Below are positions 1 through 5,415 of a DNA stretch of 5,415 nt, in pieces (the first letter of the stretch is position 1; each line of letters opens with the position of its first letter). Both the position numbers and the translations under genes were made by a program. The stretch is from Planctomycetaceae bacterium (lineage in GTDB: Bacteria; Planctomycetota; Phycisphaerae; Phycisphaerales; SM1A02), in NCBI GenBank assembly GCA_947474205.1, contig CANJIC010000147.1, positions 1 through 5,415 on the forward strand, read 5' to 3'. The notes under the pieces were generated by a model. That model ran no database searches. It was not told where the DNA came from and saw nothing but the letters and a program-made list of their open reading frames with translations.

Positions 1-903
1 ACAATCGTGACCGACGCGCACTTGGACACGCTGCTTGCGTTTCGATATCAACGACATTTTTTCGCGACCGATGGTGAGAAGGGGCTTTCCAAAAGTTGCC
101 ACGGCGCCAACGGAAATTCCGTGATTGTGCGAGTGCCTTGTGGAACGCTGGTGTTTGACGACACCACTGGCGAGTTGTTGTGCGACATGGTGCAGCCTGA
201 TCAAGAATTGGTCGTGGCCAAAGGTGGCAAGGGTGGACTTGGCAACGAGAATTTTAAGACCAGCACGCATCAATCACCGGCGGAATTCACGCCGGGCGAG
301 CCCGCGATTGAGCGCATGTTGCGTTTTGAATTGAAATTGATCGCCGATGTTGGTTTGGTTGGGTTGCCTAATGCTGGGAAAAGCACAATGCTTTGCGCGT
401 TAACGCGCGCCGAGGCCAAGATTGGCGCCTATCCATTCACCACGCTTTCGCCGCAGTTAGGCATTGCGGAATTGCCGGGCGATCGACGTCTTGTGTTCGC
501 GGATTTGCCTGGTTTGATCGAGGGCGCTTCCGAAGGCGCGGGCTTGGGATATGAATTTCTGCGCCACATTGAGCGCACGCGCGTGATCTTGCATTTGGTG
601 GACATGGTTCCCGATGATGGTTCTGATCCGATTGCGAATGTGGAGTTGATCCGCAATGAGCTTGCGGTGTTTAGCGCCGAACTTGGTTCAAAGCCAGAGT
701 TGTTGGTGTTGAACAAAGTGGATTTAATTCCTGAGTCGGAGCGCGCCAAGAAAGTTATGAAAATGTGCAACGCGTTGCGCGTGCCCGCGGCGCGTCGCGT
801 GGTGGTCAGCGGCGCAACGGGCGAAGGCTTGCGCGACATGCTTGAGGCGTGTTGGAAACTTGCGGAGCATGATGTCGCGGCTCCGTGGCGCGCGATTTCT
901 TAA
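1..903 (+). CDS. obgE: Obg-family GTPase ObgE/CgtA, 5' truncated by window edge
   Basis: This is the 3' part of a ribosome-associated Obg GTPase, a family that binds the large ribosomal subunit, acts late in 50S assembly and links growth to stress responses. The reading frame is open from base 1, so the GTG at 7 is internal; alignment by eye to the family suggests about 40-60 N-terminal residues lie outside the window. Counting codons from base 1, residues 1-115 are the C-terminal part of the glycine-rich Obg fold (LLAFRYQRHF, KGGKGGLGN, TPGEP). The G domain follows: G1 GLPNAGKST at 121-129, G2 YPFTT at 144-148, G3 DLPG at 168-171, G4 NKVD at 238-241 and G5-like SGATGEGL from 270. All nucleotide-binding motifs are intact. 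The protein ends about 20 residues after G5, so it has no OCT or acidic C-terminal extension such as E. coli ObgE has; many Obg proteins lack it. It stands alone on the + strand, convergent with the next gene. Family assignment is very secure. Confidence 0.97.
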   Translation, partial: TIVTDAHLDTLLAFRYQRHFFATDGEKGLSKSCHGANGNSVIVRVPCGTLVFDDTTGELLCDMVQPDQELVVAKGGKGGLGNENFKTSTHQSPAEFTPGEPAIERMLRFELKLIADVGLVGLPNAGKSTMLCALTRAEAKIGAYPFTTLSPQLGIAELPGDRRLVFADLPGLIEGASEGAGLGYEFLRHIERTRVILHLVDMVPDDGSDPIANVELIRNELAVFSAELGSKPELLVLNKVDLIPESERAKKVMKMCNALRVPAARRVVVSGATGEGLRDMLEACWKLAEHDVAAPWRAIS

Positions 904-980
904 ATTGAAATGTAGTTTTTCGGGGCGCACAGAAACGCGATCAACAGCGCGGTGAGATTTGTTTTTACTTTGCAAGCTGT

Positions 981-1163
981 TTGAATCACGGGCGCGCGAA
1001 TCAATCGCGGTGTTTTTAGCCGCGTGACATTGAGCGTTGGCAATCAATCGCGGTGTTTTTAACGCAATCGGAATTGGATCACGGGCGCGCGAATTAATCG
1101 CGGTGTCTTTGGCAGCGTGACATTGAGCGTTCTCAATTAATCGCCGTGTTTTTGGCGCAATCG
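981..1163. repeat. Two-copy 93-bp tandem repeat with four nested 19-bp cores
   Basis: Bases 981-1070 and 1074-1163 align without any gap at a period of exactly 93 bp, with 11 mismatches over 90 positions (about 88% identity, counted by eye). Each copy contains two copies of a 19-bp core, consensus AATYAATCGCSGTGTYTTT, at 999-1017, 1042-1060, 1092-1110 and 1135-1153, so core spacing alternates 43, 50, 43 bp. The first core of each copy is preceded by CGCGCG, which gives a small CGCGA/TCGCG stem. The repeat fills most of the space between the two convergent genes, and its last copy runs 27 bp into the 3' end of the thioredoxin-like gene. The nature of the repeat is unknown: it could be a local duplication of the gene end, a genome-wide intergenic repeat family, or a terminator-type element. 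Confidence 0.88.
995..1017 (+). terminator. Possible weak intrinsic terminator for obgE
   Basis: A 5-bp GC-rich stem (CGCGA at 995-999 pairing with TCGCG at 1005-1009, 5-nt loop) is followed three bases later by five T residues at 1013-1017. It lies 92 bp after the obgE stop, in the orientation that would end obgE transcription. A second version with an interrupted T run occurs in the next repeat copy (stem 1088-1102, then TGTCTTT). The stem is short, so this is a tentative reading. Confidence 0.3.
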
Positions 1164-1700
1164 ACCTGAAAGCCGCAGCAGAAGTTGCACGCGCTCAAAT
1201 TCATTCAGCCACTCTTGCAGGGTTTCCGCGCCTTCATCGGCGGGTAGAGCAACTCCGGGCACGGGACAAGAGAAACCAAGTTGCTTGCGCGCGATGGAGC
1301 GGTAACGGCTGAGCGTGCGATCGCCAAGCATGGAGACAAATTCAAAATCTTCCGCCATCCATACCACCACGGGAACACGCGCGCCGCCGCACACTTTGGT
1401 GTGCTCGGTAAAATCAGGACGCGCGTCGCGATCGATCCAGCGCAAATCAATGTGCGGACATGCTTTGGCAATGGCGTGCAGCATTGGGCCTTGCTGCGCG
1501 CAGTCGCCGCACCACACGCCGCTGACAACAAGCACGGGCATGTGGCGCACGAAAGATTTCAGAAGTGTTTCTTGCTCGCTGGTGATCCGCACACTTTTTT
1601 CCACGCTGCGCCACGCGCCGGCGCGACCTGGATCAGTTTCTAAATAGCGGTCGTAGGGAAGTGATTGTTCAAATGCGCTTTGCAGAAGGGTTGCGTTCAT
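1137..1700 (-). CDS. Thioredoxin-fold protein with WCGDC active site
   Basis: This predicted 187-residue cytoplasmic protein has a thioredoxin-type fold. From the ATG at 1700, residues 55-59 form a hydrophobic strand (PVLVVSGV follows the MP) leading into the CXXC active site WCGDC at 63-67. The cis-proline loop ARVPVVVW lies near residue 110, with GDRTLSRYR after it, and a C-terminal helix ends in RLRQKHGD. WCGDC is typical of the thioredoxin-like group often labelled simply 'thioredoxin family protein' (Thioredoxin_9-like), which is distinct from housekeeping TrxA (WCGPC). A role in thiol-disulfide or peroxide chemistry is plausible, but the substrate is unknown. The frame stays open to an ATG at 1826. 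I chose 1700 because the family-like sequence begins there (MNATLLQSAFEQSLPYDRYL) and the 42 upstream residues resemble no domain. No Shine-Dalgarno precedes either start. Three further cysteines lie outside the active site. The last 27 bp are part of the tandem repeat. The gene follows the TolC-type gene on the same strand and may be co-transcribed with it. Confidence 0.88.
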   Translation of the reverse strand: MNATLLQSAFEQSLPYDRYLETDPGRAGAWRSVEKSVRITSEQETLLKSFVRHMPVLVVSGVWCGDCAQQGPMLHAIAKACPHIDLRWIDRDARPDFTEHTKVCGGARVPVVVWMAEDFEFVSMLGDRTLSRYRSIARKQLGFSCPVPGVALPADEGAETLQEWLNEFERVQLLLRLSGRLRQKHGD

Positions 1701-1716
1701 GGCGTAAGGGTACGCA
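1701..1716 (-). promoter_or_regulatory. Small hairpin abutting the thioredoxin-like gene start
   Basis: Read on the - strand, GCGTA at 1715-1711 and TACGC at 1706-1702 form a perfect 5-bp inverted repeat with a CCCT loop, ending one base before the ATG at 1698-1700. It sits where a ribosome binding site would be expected, and no Shine-Dalgarno is present. It could modulate translation, or could be chance; a 5-bp stem is weak evidence. Confidence 0.22.
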
Positions 1717-1871
1717 ATCACGGACAAAGAATCGAGCGTGAAAGAGCGGGCGATTGATTGAAATGGCGAGGAAATTGAAGTGAATTCTTTTATGTGGCCG
1801 GCGCAGGCGGTCAGAACCACAATCAAGTTATGAAATTGATTTGCACGGAATACGTTTGTGACAAGCGCAAT

Positions 1872-3422
1872 TTATTCGCTTGGCGTGGCGGCGGATTTGG
1901 AAGCCATCTTTGACTTGCGGGTCCAACGCGATGTGTCCTCTGGTGAGCCCACGGCAAAAGCAAGTTTGGCAGCTGATGCCAGCAATTCCGCGCGCGTGCG
2001 AATAAGTGTTGATCGCGCGGTGAATAGCGCTGATTCCGCGGTGAGGACATTGTTGATATTGCTCAAACCATTCACATAGGACTCAAACACGGAGTCGTAG
2101 GAATCTTGGCTGGCCTTGAGCAGTGACTCGCCGAACGCAAATTGCTTGATGGCGGCAAGATGCACGAAGTATGAATCCCACACTTCGCTCGTGGCTTCAA
2201 GGCGCATCTTTTCAAGATCGGCCGCGGCCACGGCGCGGTCCGCGCGCGCTTGACGCACGGCGTTGGTGCGCTCAAAACCATCAAAAAGCAGCCAAGAACC
2301 GTTCAAACCAGCGGAGTACTCGGGGCCCCAGAAATTTTGATTTGTGGTTGGATCGCCCAAAGAAGTGTTGCCGTCGTACCAAAATCGAGTTTGTCCAACC
2401 ATGCCGCCAACGTTCACGATGGGCAAGAACTGCGCCTCCGCAAGTTTAATGTCGGCGTCGGCGCCACGCACGCGTTCCACGGCGGCAAGCAAATCAGGAC
2501 GGCCACGAATGGAGTTTCGAATCAACTCATCAACTTGCGCGCTCATATCTTCGGGAAGGGCTAGGCGTTGCAAGCTGGTGATTTTAATTTCTGTTTCTGC
2601 GGACAAACCAACGCGGCGCGCCAATGTGGATTGCGCGTCAAAGGTGGCGCTGCTGGAGGCTTCAAGAGCGAATTGCGCCTGCGTAAATTGTTGTTTGGCC
2701 AACAGCATTTCGGGGCGCGTGGCCAATCCAACAATCAGGCGATCTTCAACGGCTTCCAGTTGCACGCGCGCGGTCTCTAGATTTTGCTCGGCGGTTTCTT
2801 GCAACGCAATTTTTGCGTCCACGCTGAAGTAGGCGTCTTGCACTTCAAAGATGACTCTTTGAATGCCGCGGTTGAAGGAATAGTTGGACGCCATCAAAGC
2901 GCGGCGCGCGGATTCAGTTTTTGCGTCGCGGCGGCCAAAATCCACCAAAATCCAAGCCAGATTTAATGAGCCTTGCACCAGAGGGCCGGTGTTTCTGAAG
3001 CGTTCAGTGTTGATGTATCCGATCTGTTGCACATAGCCGCCAAAGCCAGAGGCGGAGAGGGTTGGCAGATATAAACTTTCAATGCGACCAAGTTGCGCCG
3101 CGCGCGATTTGGCCTTCTGCCATTCGCTGCGGGTGCTTGGATTATTTTCCAAGGCAAATTCCACAAGTGACGGCAATGTATTGGGGCCATCTTTTGGAAG
3201 CGCTTGAAATTGTTTTTCCGCTTCGGTTTCCGCGCGACCTTTGGCGTCTTGTGGCGCCTCATTGTCTTTTTCCAATGACCATGGAGTTGCGGACGATTGC
3301 GAAACAAGTTTTTCAAATCGCTCCTCGTTCCACGGGTCGTCGCTTTGGCAGGCGTTCAAACCAACAAGCGCGCTGCCAATCAGCGAAGCGGTACAGAAGC
3401 GTTTAAGAAATTGAAATTGCAT
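1872..3422 (-). CDS. TolC-family outer-membrane efflux lipoprotein (OprM/NodT type)
   Basis: This is an outer-membrane channel component of a tripartite export system, probably lipid-anchored. From the ATG at 3422 (516 residues), a signal peptide has basic residues at 7-8 (KR), a hydrophobic stretch and lipobox L-N-A-C, with the lipidated Cys at residue 25. A polar, low-complexity segment follows at about 26-82. Two outer-membrane efflux repeats then run from about 84-277 and 292-492. The internal duplication is visible: YLPTLSASG and FLPIVNVGG are paired, as are WILVDFGRR and WLLFDGFERT, the W.LFDFG-type signature of TolC proteins. RPDLLAAVERVRGADADIKL is also characteristic. A short Lys/Ser-rich tail ends the protein. 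In-frame ATGs also lie at 3428 and 3461; 3422 or 3428 give the best signal peptide, while 3461 adds a non-signal-like stretch. No Shine-Dalgarno is visible. No RND, ABC or MFP partner is in the window, so the exported substrate cannot be named. Family assignment is very secure, the start less so. Confidence 0.93.
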   Translation of the reverse strand: MQFQFLKRFCTASLIGSALVGLNACQSDDPWNEERFEKLVSQSSATPWSLEKDNEAPQDAKGRAETEAEKQFQALPKDGPNTLPSLVEFALENNPSTRSEWQKAKSRAAQLGRIESLYLPTLSASGFGGYVQQIGYINTERFRNTGPLVQGSLNLAWILVDFGRRDAKTESARRALMASNYSFNRGIQRVIFEVQDAYFSVDAKIALQETAEQNLETARVQLEAVEDRLIVGLATRPEMLLAKQQFTQAQFALEASSSATFDAQSTLARRVGLSAETEIKITSLQRLALPEDMSAQVDELIRNSIRGRPDLLAAVERVRGADADIKLAEAQFLPIVNVGGMVGQTRFWYDGNTSLGDPTTNQNFWGPEYSAGLNGSWLLFDGFERTNAVRQARADRAVAAADLEKMRLEATSEVWDSYFVHLAAIKQFAFGESLLKASQDSYDSVFESYVNGLSNINNVLTAESALFTARSTLIRTRAELLASAAKLAFAVGSPEDTSRWTRKSKMASKSAATPSE

Positions 3423-3445
3423 TGACATTGGAATCGTAGCGTGGC

Positions 3446-3474
3446 ACTGTAAATCTGGCATCTAAAAAATTCAA
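3446..3474 (-). promoter_or_regulatory. Weak sigma70-like promoter candidate before the TolC-type gene
   Basis: On the - strand, TTGAAT (3474-3469) and TACAGT (3451-3446) are separated by 17 bp, each matching four of six consensus bases. Transcription from it would start near 3439, just upstream of the ATGs at 3428 and 3422 and downstream of the ATG at 3461. If real, it would rule out the 3461 start for its own transcript. The match is modest, and read-through from mutS is an equally good explanation for expression. Confidence 0.22.
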
Positions 3475-3493
3475 AGGTGGCGCCGTGCGTGAT

Positions 3494-5415
3494 TTAAGAT
3501 TGCGTTGCCTTACGCTCTTGCAGCGCCGCGGCGTGAAGGCGGCGCAGGGCGTCAAAGGCTTGCATGGGCGTGAGCTGATTCAGGTCTAGGAATTGAAGAT
3601 CCGTGAGCGCTTGGCTAGGTAGATACGTTGGAATTTGCAGGTGTTTTTCAACGTTTTTGTGAGTAGCGGATGGGGGGGATTGCGTGTCAGGCGCACTCAG
3701 TTGCCAGAACAAATCGGGGGATTGGTTGGATGCGGCAGCGGGGACTTGGGTGGAGGCGGGGGCGGGCGTTGGTTCTTTGGCGCTCTTACCCGCGCGCTTT
3801 ATTTTTTCGGGGGCTGAAGTCTGGCTTTCTGTTTCAACCGCCAGTGAATCCAAAATGGCTTCGGCGCGCGCCACAACATCAAGCGGCAATCCGGCCAAAC
3901 GCGCCACATGAATTCCATAACTGCGATCGGCGTGGCCGGCGGCGATCTTGTGCAGGAACACTATTCCGTTTTCCCATTCACGTACCGTCACATGCAGATT
4001 TGTGATGCGCGGCAAGCGATCCGCCAGCGAAGTGATCTCATGGTAATGCGTGGCGAAGAAAGTTCGGCAACCGCGCGCCGCAAGTCCCTCCGCAATGGCC
4101 CACGCCAAGCTCAAGCCGTCAAGCGTGCTCGTTCCACGACCGATTTCGTCCATGACAATCAAACTGCGCGCCGTGGCTTGGTGCAGAATGCGCGCGGCCT
4201 CCAACATTTCAATCATGAATGTGGATTGACCCAAGTGCAATTCATCCGACGCGCCGATGCGAGTGAAGATGCGGTCGGTGATTCCAATGGTGGCGCTGTG
4301 CGCGGGAACAAAGGCGCCAGCGTGAGCCAGAATCACAATGAGAGCATTTTGCCTGATATATGTGCTTTTACCAGCCATGTTTGGGCCGGTGATCAGTGCC
4401 AGAGTGGGAGTGTTGGCTTGCTCCGCCGGACCAAGTCGCGCGCTGTTAGGAATTAATTTTCGGCCAAGTGAAAGTTCAAGTGCGGGATGGCGTCCATCGA
4501 CAATATCCAAGAGCGGTTCGTCCACCATGGTGGGGCGCACGTGATTGCGCCGCTGCGCCGTTGATGCGAACGAAGTCAGCGCGTCGATTTCCGCCACCAG
4601 TTCACCAACGCGCTGAATGACGCGGATGTGCGAGGCGACCTCCACACACAGCGCGTCGAAAAGTTTTTGCTCGCAATCAAGCGCGCGCCGCTCGGCGCCC
4701 AGCACCTTCACTTCAAACTCGCGCAGCTCTGGCGTGATGCAGCGCTCGCCGTTCTTCACGGTTTGCCGGCGCGTGAAGTCCACGGGAATTTTTCCAACAT
4801 GCGAATTGGTGACTTCAATGTAATAACCAAAGACACGGTTGAATCCAACCTTCAATGTGGTAATGCCTGTGCGCTGAATTAACTTCTGCTGATAGTCCGC
4901 AAGCCAGCCGTCCGCGTCGCGTTGCAAGACATGGCACTCGTCCAATTCCGCGTTAAAACCGCTACGAAACAAGCCGCCTTCGCGCATGTGGGCGGGTGGC
5001 GCGTCAACGCAGGCGGCCACAATTTTTTCAGCCAACGACTTCAGAGCGCGCACGGGTTCTTCAAGCGCAATTCGATCTTCATCAAACACGCTGTCTAGCG
5101 GAAGCAGCGCCATGAGTTGCTCCGTGGCTACAACGCTGCGACCAAGTGCCAGCAAGTCGCGCGGAGTTGCGCGACCAAGTGCCAAGCGCGCGGCAATGCG
5201 CGCTATGTCTTGAACAATATCAAGCGTGTTCGACATCTCATCGCGCCGGCGCGTGTCCGCCACCAGCAACGCCACGCGATCATGTCGGCGCATAATTTCA
5301 TGTCGATCACAGGATGGGCGCACCAACCACGCGCGCACAAGTCGTCGACCCATGGAGGTGCGCGGCGACTCCAAGCACGCGATCAATGAGCCTTCGGTGG
5401 ATTGGCTGCGCATGG
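3494..5415 (-). CDS. mutS: DNA mismatch repair ATPase MutS, 5' truncated by window edge
   Basis: MutS recognises mismatches and small loops and recruits MutL in an ATP-dependent way. The frame is open to the window edge, so the ATG at 5413 is internal. The N-terminal mismatch-binding domain (Phe-X-Glu) and most of the connector domain lie outside; MutS is usually about 800-900 residues and 639 are visible. Counting from 5413: the core/lever starts at TSMGRRLVRAWLVRP (19-33); the clamp and returning lever cover about 155-285 (VGFNRVFGYYIEVT at 189-202); the ATPase has Walker A GPNMAGKST at 343-351, STFMIEM at 397-403, Walker B with D422-E423 followed by GRGTST, and the H-loop THYHE at 455-459. 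A low-complexity Ala/Pro/Ser/Lys linker (about 526-600) contains QSPDLF at 564-569, resembling a sliding-clamp binding motif. A conserved C-terminal helical segment (DLNQLTPMQAFDALRRL, 610-626) matches the MutS tail involved in oligomerisation. All visible catalytic motifs are intact. Its stop lies 71 bp before the preferred TolC-type start on the same strand. Confidence 0.98.
   Translation of the reverse strand, partial: MRSQSTEGSLIACLESPRTSMGRRLVRAWLVRPSCDRHEIMRRHDRVALLVADTRRRDEMSNTLDIVQDIARIAARLALGRATPRDLLALGRSVVATEQLMALLPLDSVFDEDRIALEEPVRALKSLAEKIVAACVDAPPAHMREGGLFRSGFNAELDECHVLQRDADGWLADYQQKLIQRTGITTLKVGFNRVFGYYIEVTNSHVGKIPVDFTRRQTVKNGERCITPELREFEVKVLGAERRALDCEQKLFDALCVEVASHIRVIQRVGELVAEIDALTSFASTAQRRNHVRPTMVDEPLLDIVDGRHPALELSLGRKLIPNSARLGPAEQANTPTLALITGPNMAGKSTYIRQNALIVILAHAGAFVPAHSATIGITDRIFTRIGASDELHLGQSTFMIEMLEAARILHQATARSLIVMDEIGRGTSTLDGLSLAWAIAEGLAARGCRTFFATHYHEITSLADRLPRITNLHVTVREWENGIVFLHKIAAGHADRSYGIHVARLAGLPLDVVARAEAILDSLAVETESQTSAPEKIKRAGKSAKEPTPAPASTQVPAAASNQSPDLFWQLSAPDTQSPPSATHKNVEKHLQIPTYLPSQALTDLQFLDLNQLTPMQAFDALRRLHAAALQERKATQS

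Noticed and set aside
724..1047. 107-codon - strand open frame overlapping the obgE 3' end and the first repeat copy
   Set aside because: It is antisense to the Obg G4-G5 region, starts inside a repeat core, and has no domain-like features.
981..1163. CRISPR array interpretation of the four evenly placed 19-bp cores
   Set aside because: The core is short, the spacing alternates 43/50 bp, and the sequences between cores repeat each other at the 93-bp period rather than being unique spacers; no cas genes are present.
1281..1647. Two overlapping + strand open frames of 110-120 codons opposite the thioredoxin-like gene
   Set aside because: The - strand frame has clear thioredoxin motifs (WCGDC, cis-Pro); the + strand translations are unstructured mirror frames.
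1803..1826. Lipobox-like MIVVLTAC at the extended N-terminus of the thioredoxin-like frame
   Set aside because: Only seven residues precede the Cys, with no positive charge and no real hydrophobic core, so it cannot serve as a normal lipoprotein signal.
1410..2500. Shared AAATCAGGACG word near 1411 and 2489
   Set aside because: An 11-bp match in two unrelated coding sequences with no extended similarity; most likely chance and codon bias.
2171..2832. Overlapping + strand open frames (92-162 codons) opposite the TolC-type gene
   Set aside because: They mirror a well-conserved TolC coding region and show no independent coding character.
3908..4456. 182-codon open frame on the + strand opposite mutS
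   Set aside because: It lies antisense to the conserved MutS ATPase and lever coding sequence, and its translation has no recognisable domain, so it is a shadow frame.

Overview
The window carries four protein genes and no RNA gene, mobile element, CRISPR array or recognisable defence system. Both ends cut through a gene. On the + strand, the 3' part of an Obg-family GTPase gene (obgE/cgtA) enters from the left edge. On the - strand, read from right to left, are the 3' two-thirds of mutS, a TolC-family outer-membrane efflux lipoprotein, and a small thioredoxin-fold protein with a WCGDC active site. The single Obg gene converges on this - strand series.

Organism: the TolC-type lipoprotein implies a diderm (Gram-negative type) bacterium. 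The Obg protein lacks a C-terminal OCT extension. The thioredoxin-like protein looks like a type I recall mainly from Planctomycetota, especially Phycisphaerae-like genomes. None of the - strand starts has a Shine-Dalgarno sequence, which would also suit that phylum. This assignment is an inference from memory of protein style and has not been searched. Base composition looks moderately GC-rich, with many GCGC/CGCG stretches.

Layout: 1-903 obgE (5' truncated). 904-1136 is the convergent intergenic region, filled mainly by a 93-bp period tandem duplication with four copies of a 19-bp core; the last core copy supplies the final codons and stop of the thioredoxin-like gene. 1137-1700 is the thioredoxin-like gene. 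1701-1871 is a non-coding or leader stretch with a small hairpin against the start codon. 1872-3422 is the TolC-family lipoprotein. 3423-3493 is a short gap with a weak promoter candidate. 3494-5415 is mutS (5' truncated).

Function: Obg (ribosome assembly and stress GTPase) and MutS (mismatch recognition ATPase) are housekeeping proteins. The efflux lipoprotein and the thioredoxin-like protein may be co-transcribed behind mutS, but no shared pathway is evident and no pump or membrane-fusion partner is visible here. The most unusual items are the tandem repeat that runs into the 3' end of the thioredoxin-like gene, and the mutS linker, which holds a probable sliding-clamp motif followed by a C7 tract. 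I do not see a convincing undescribed multi-gene system.
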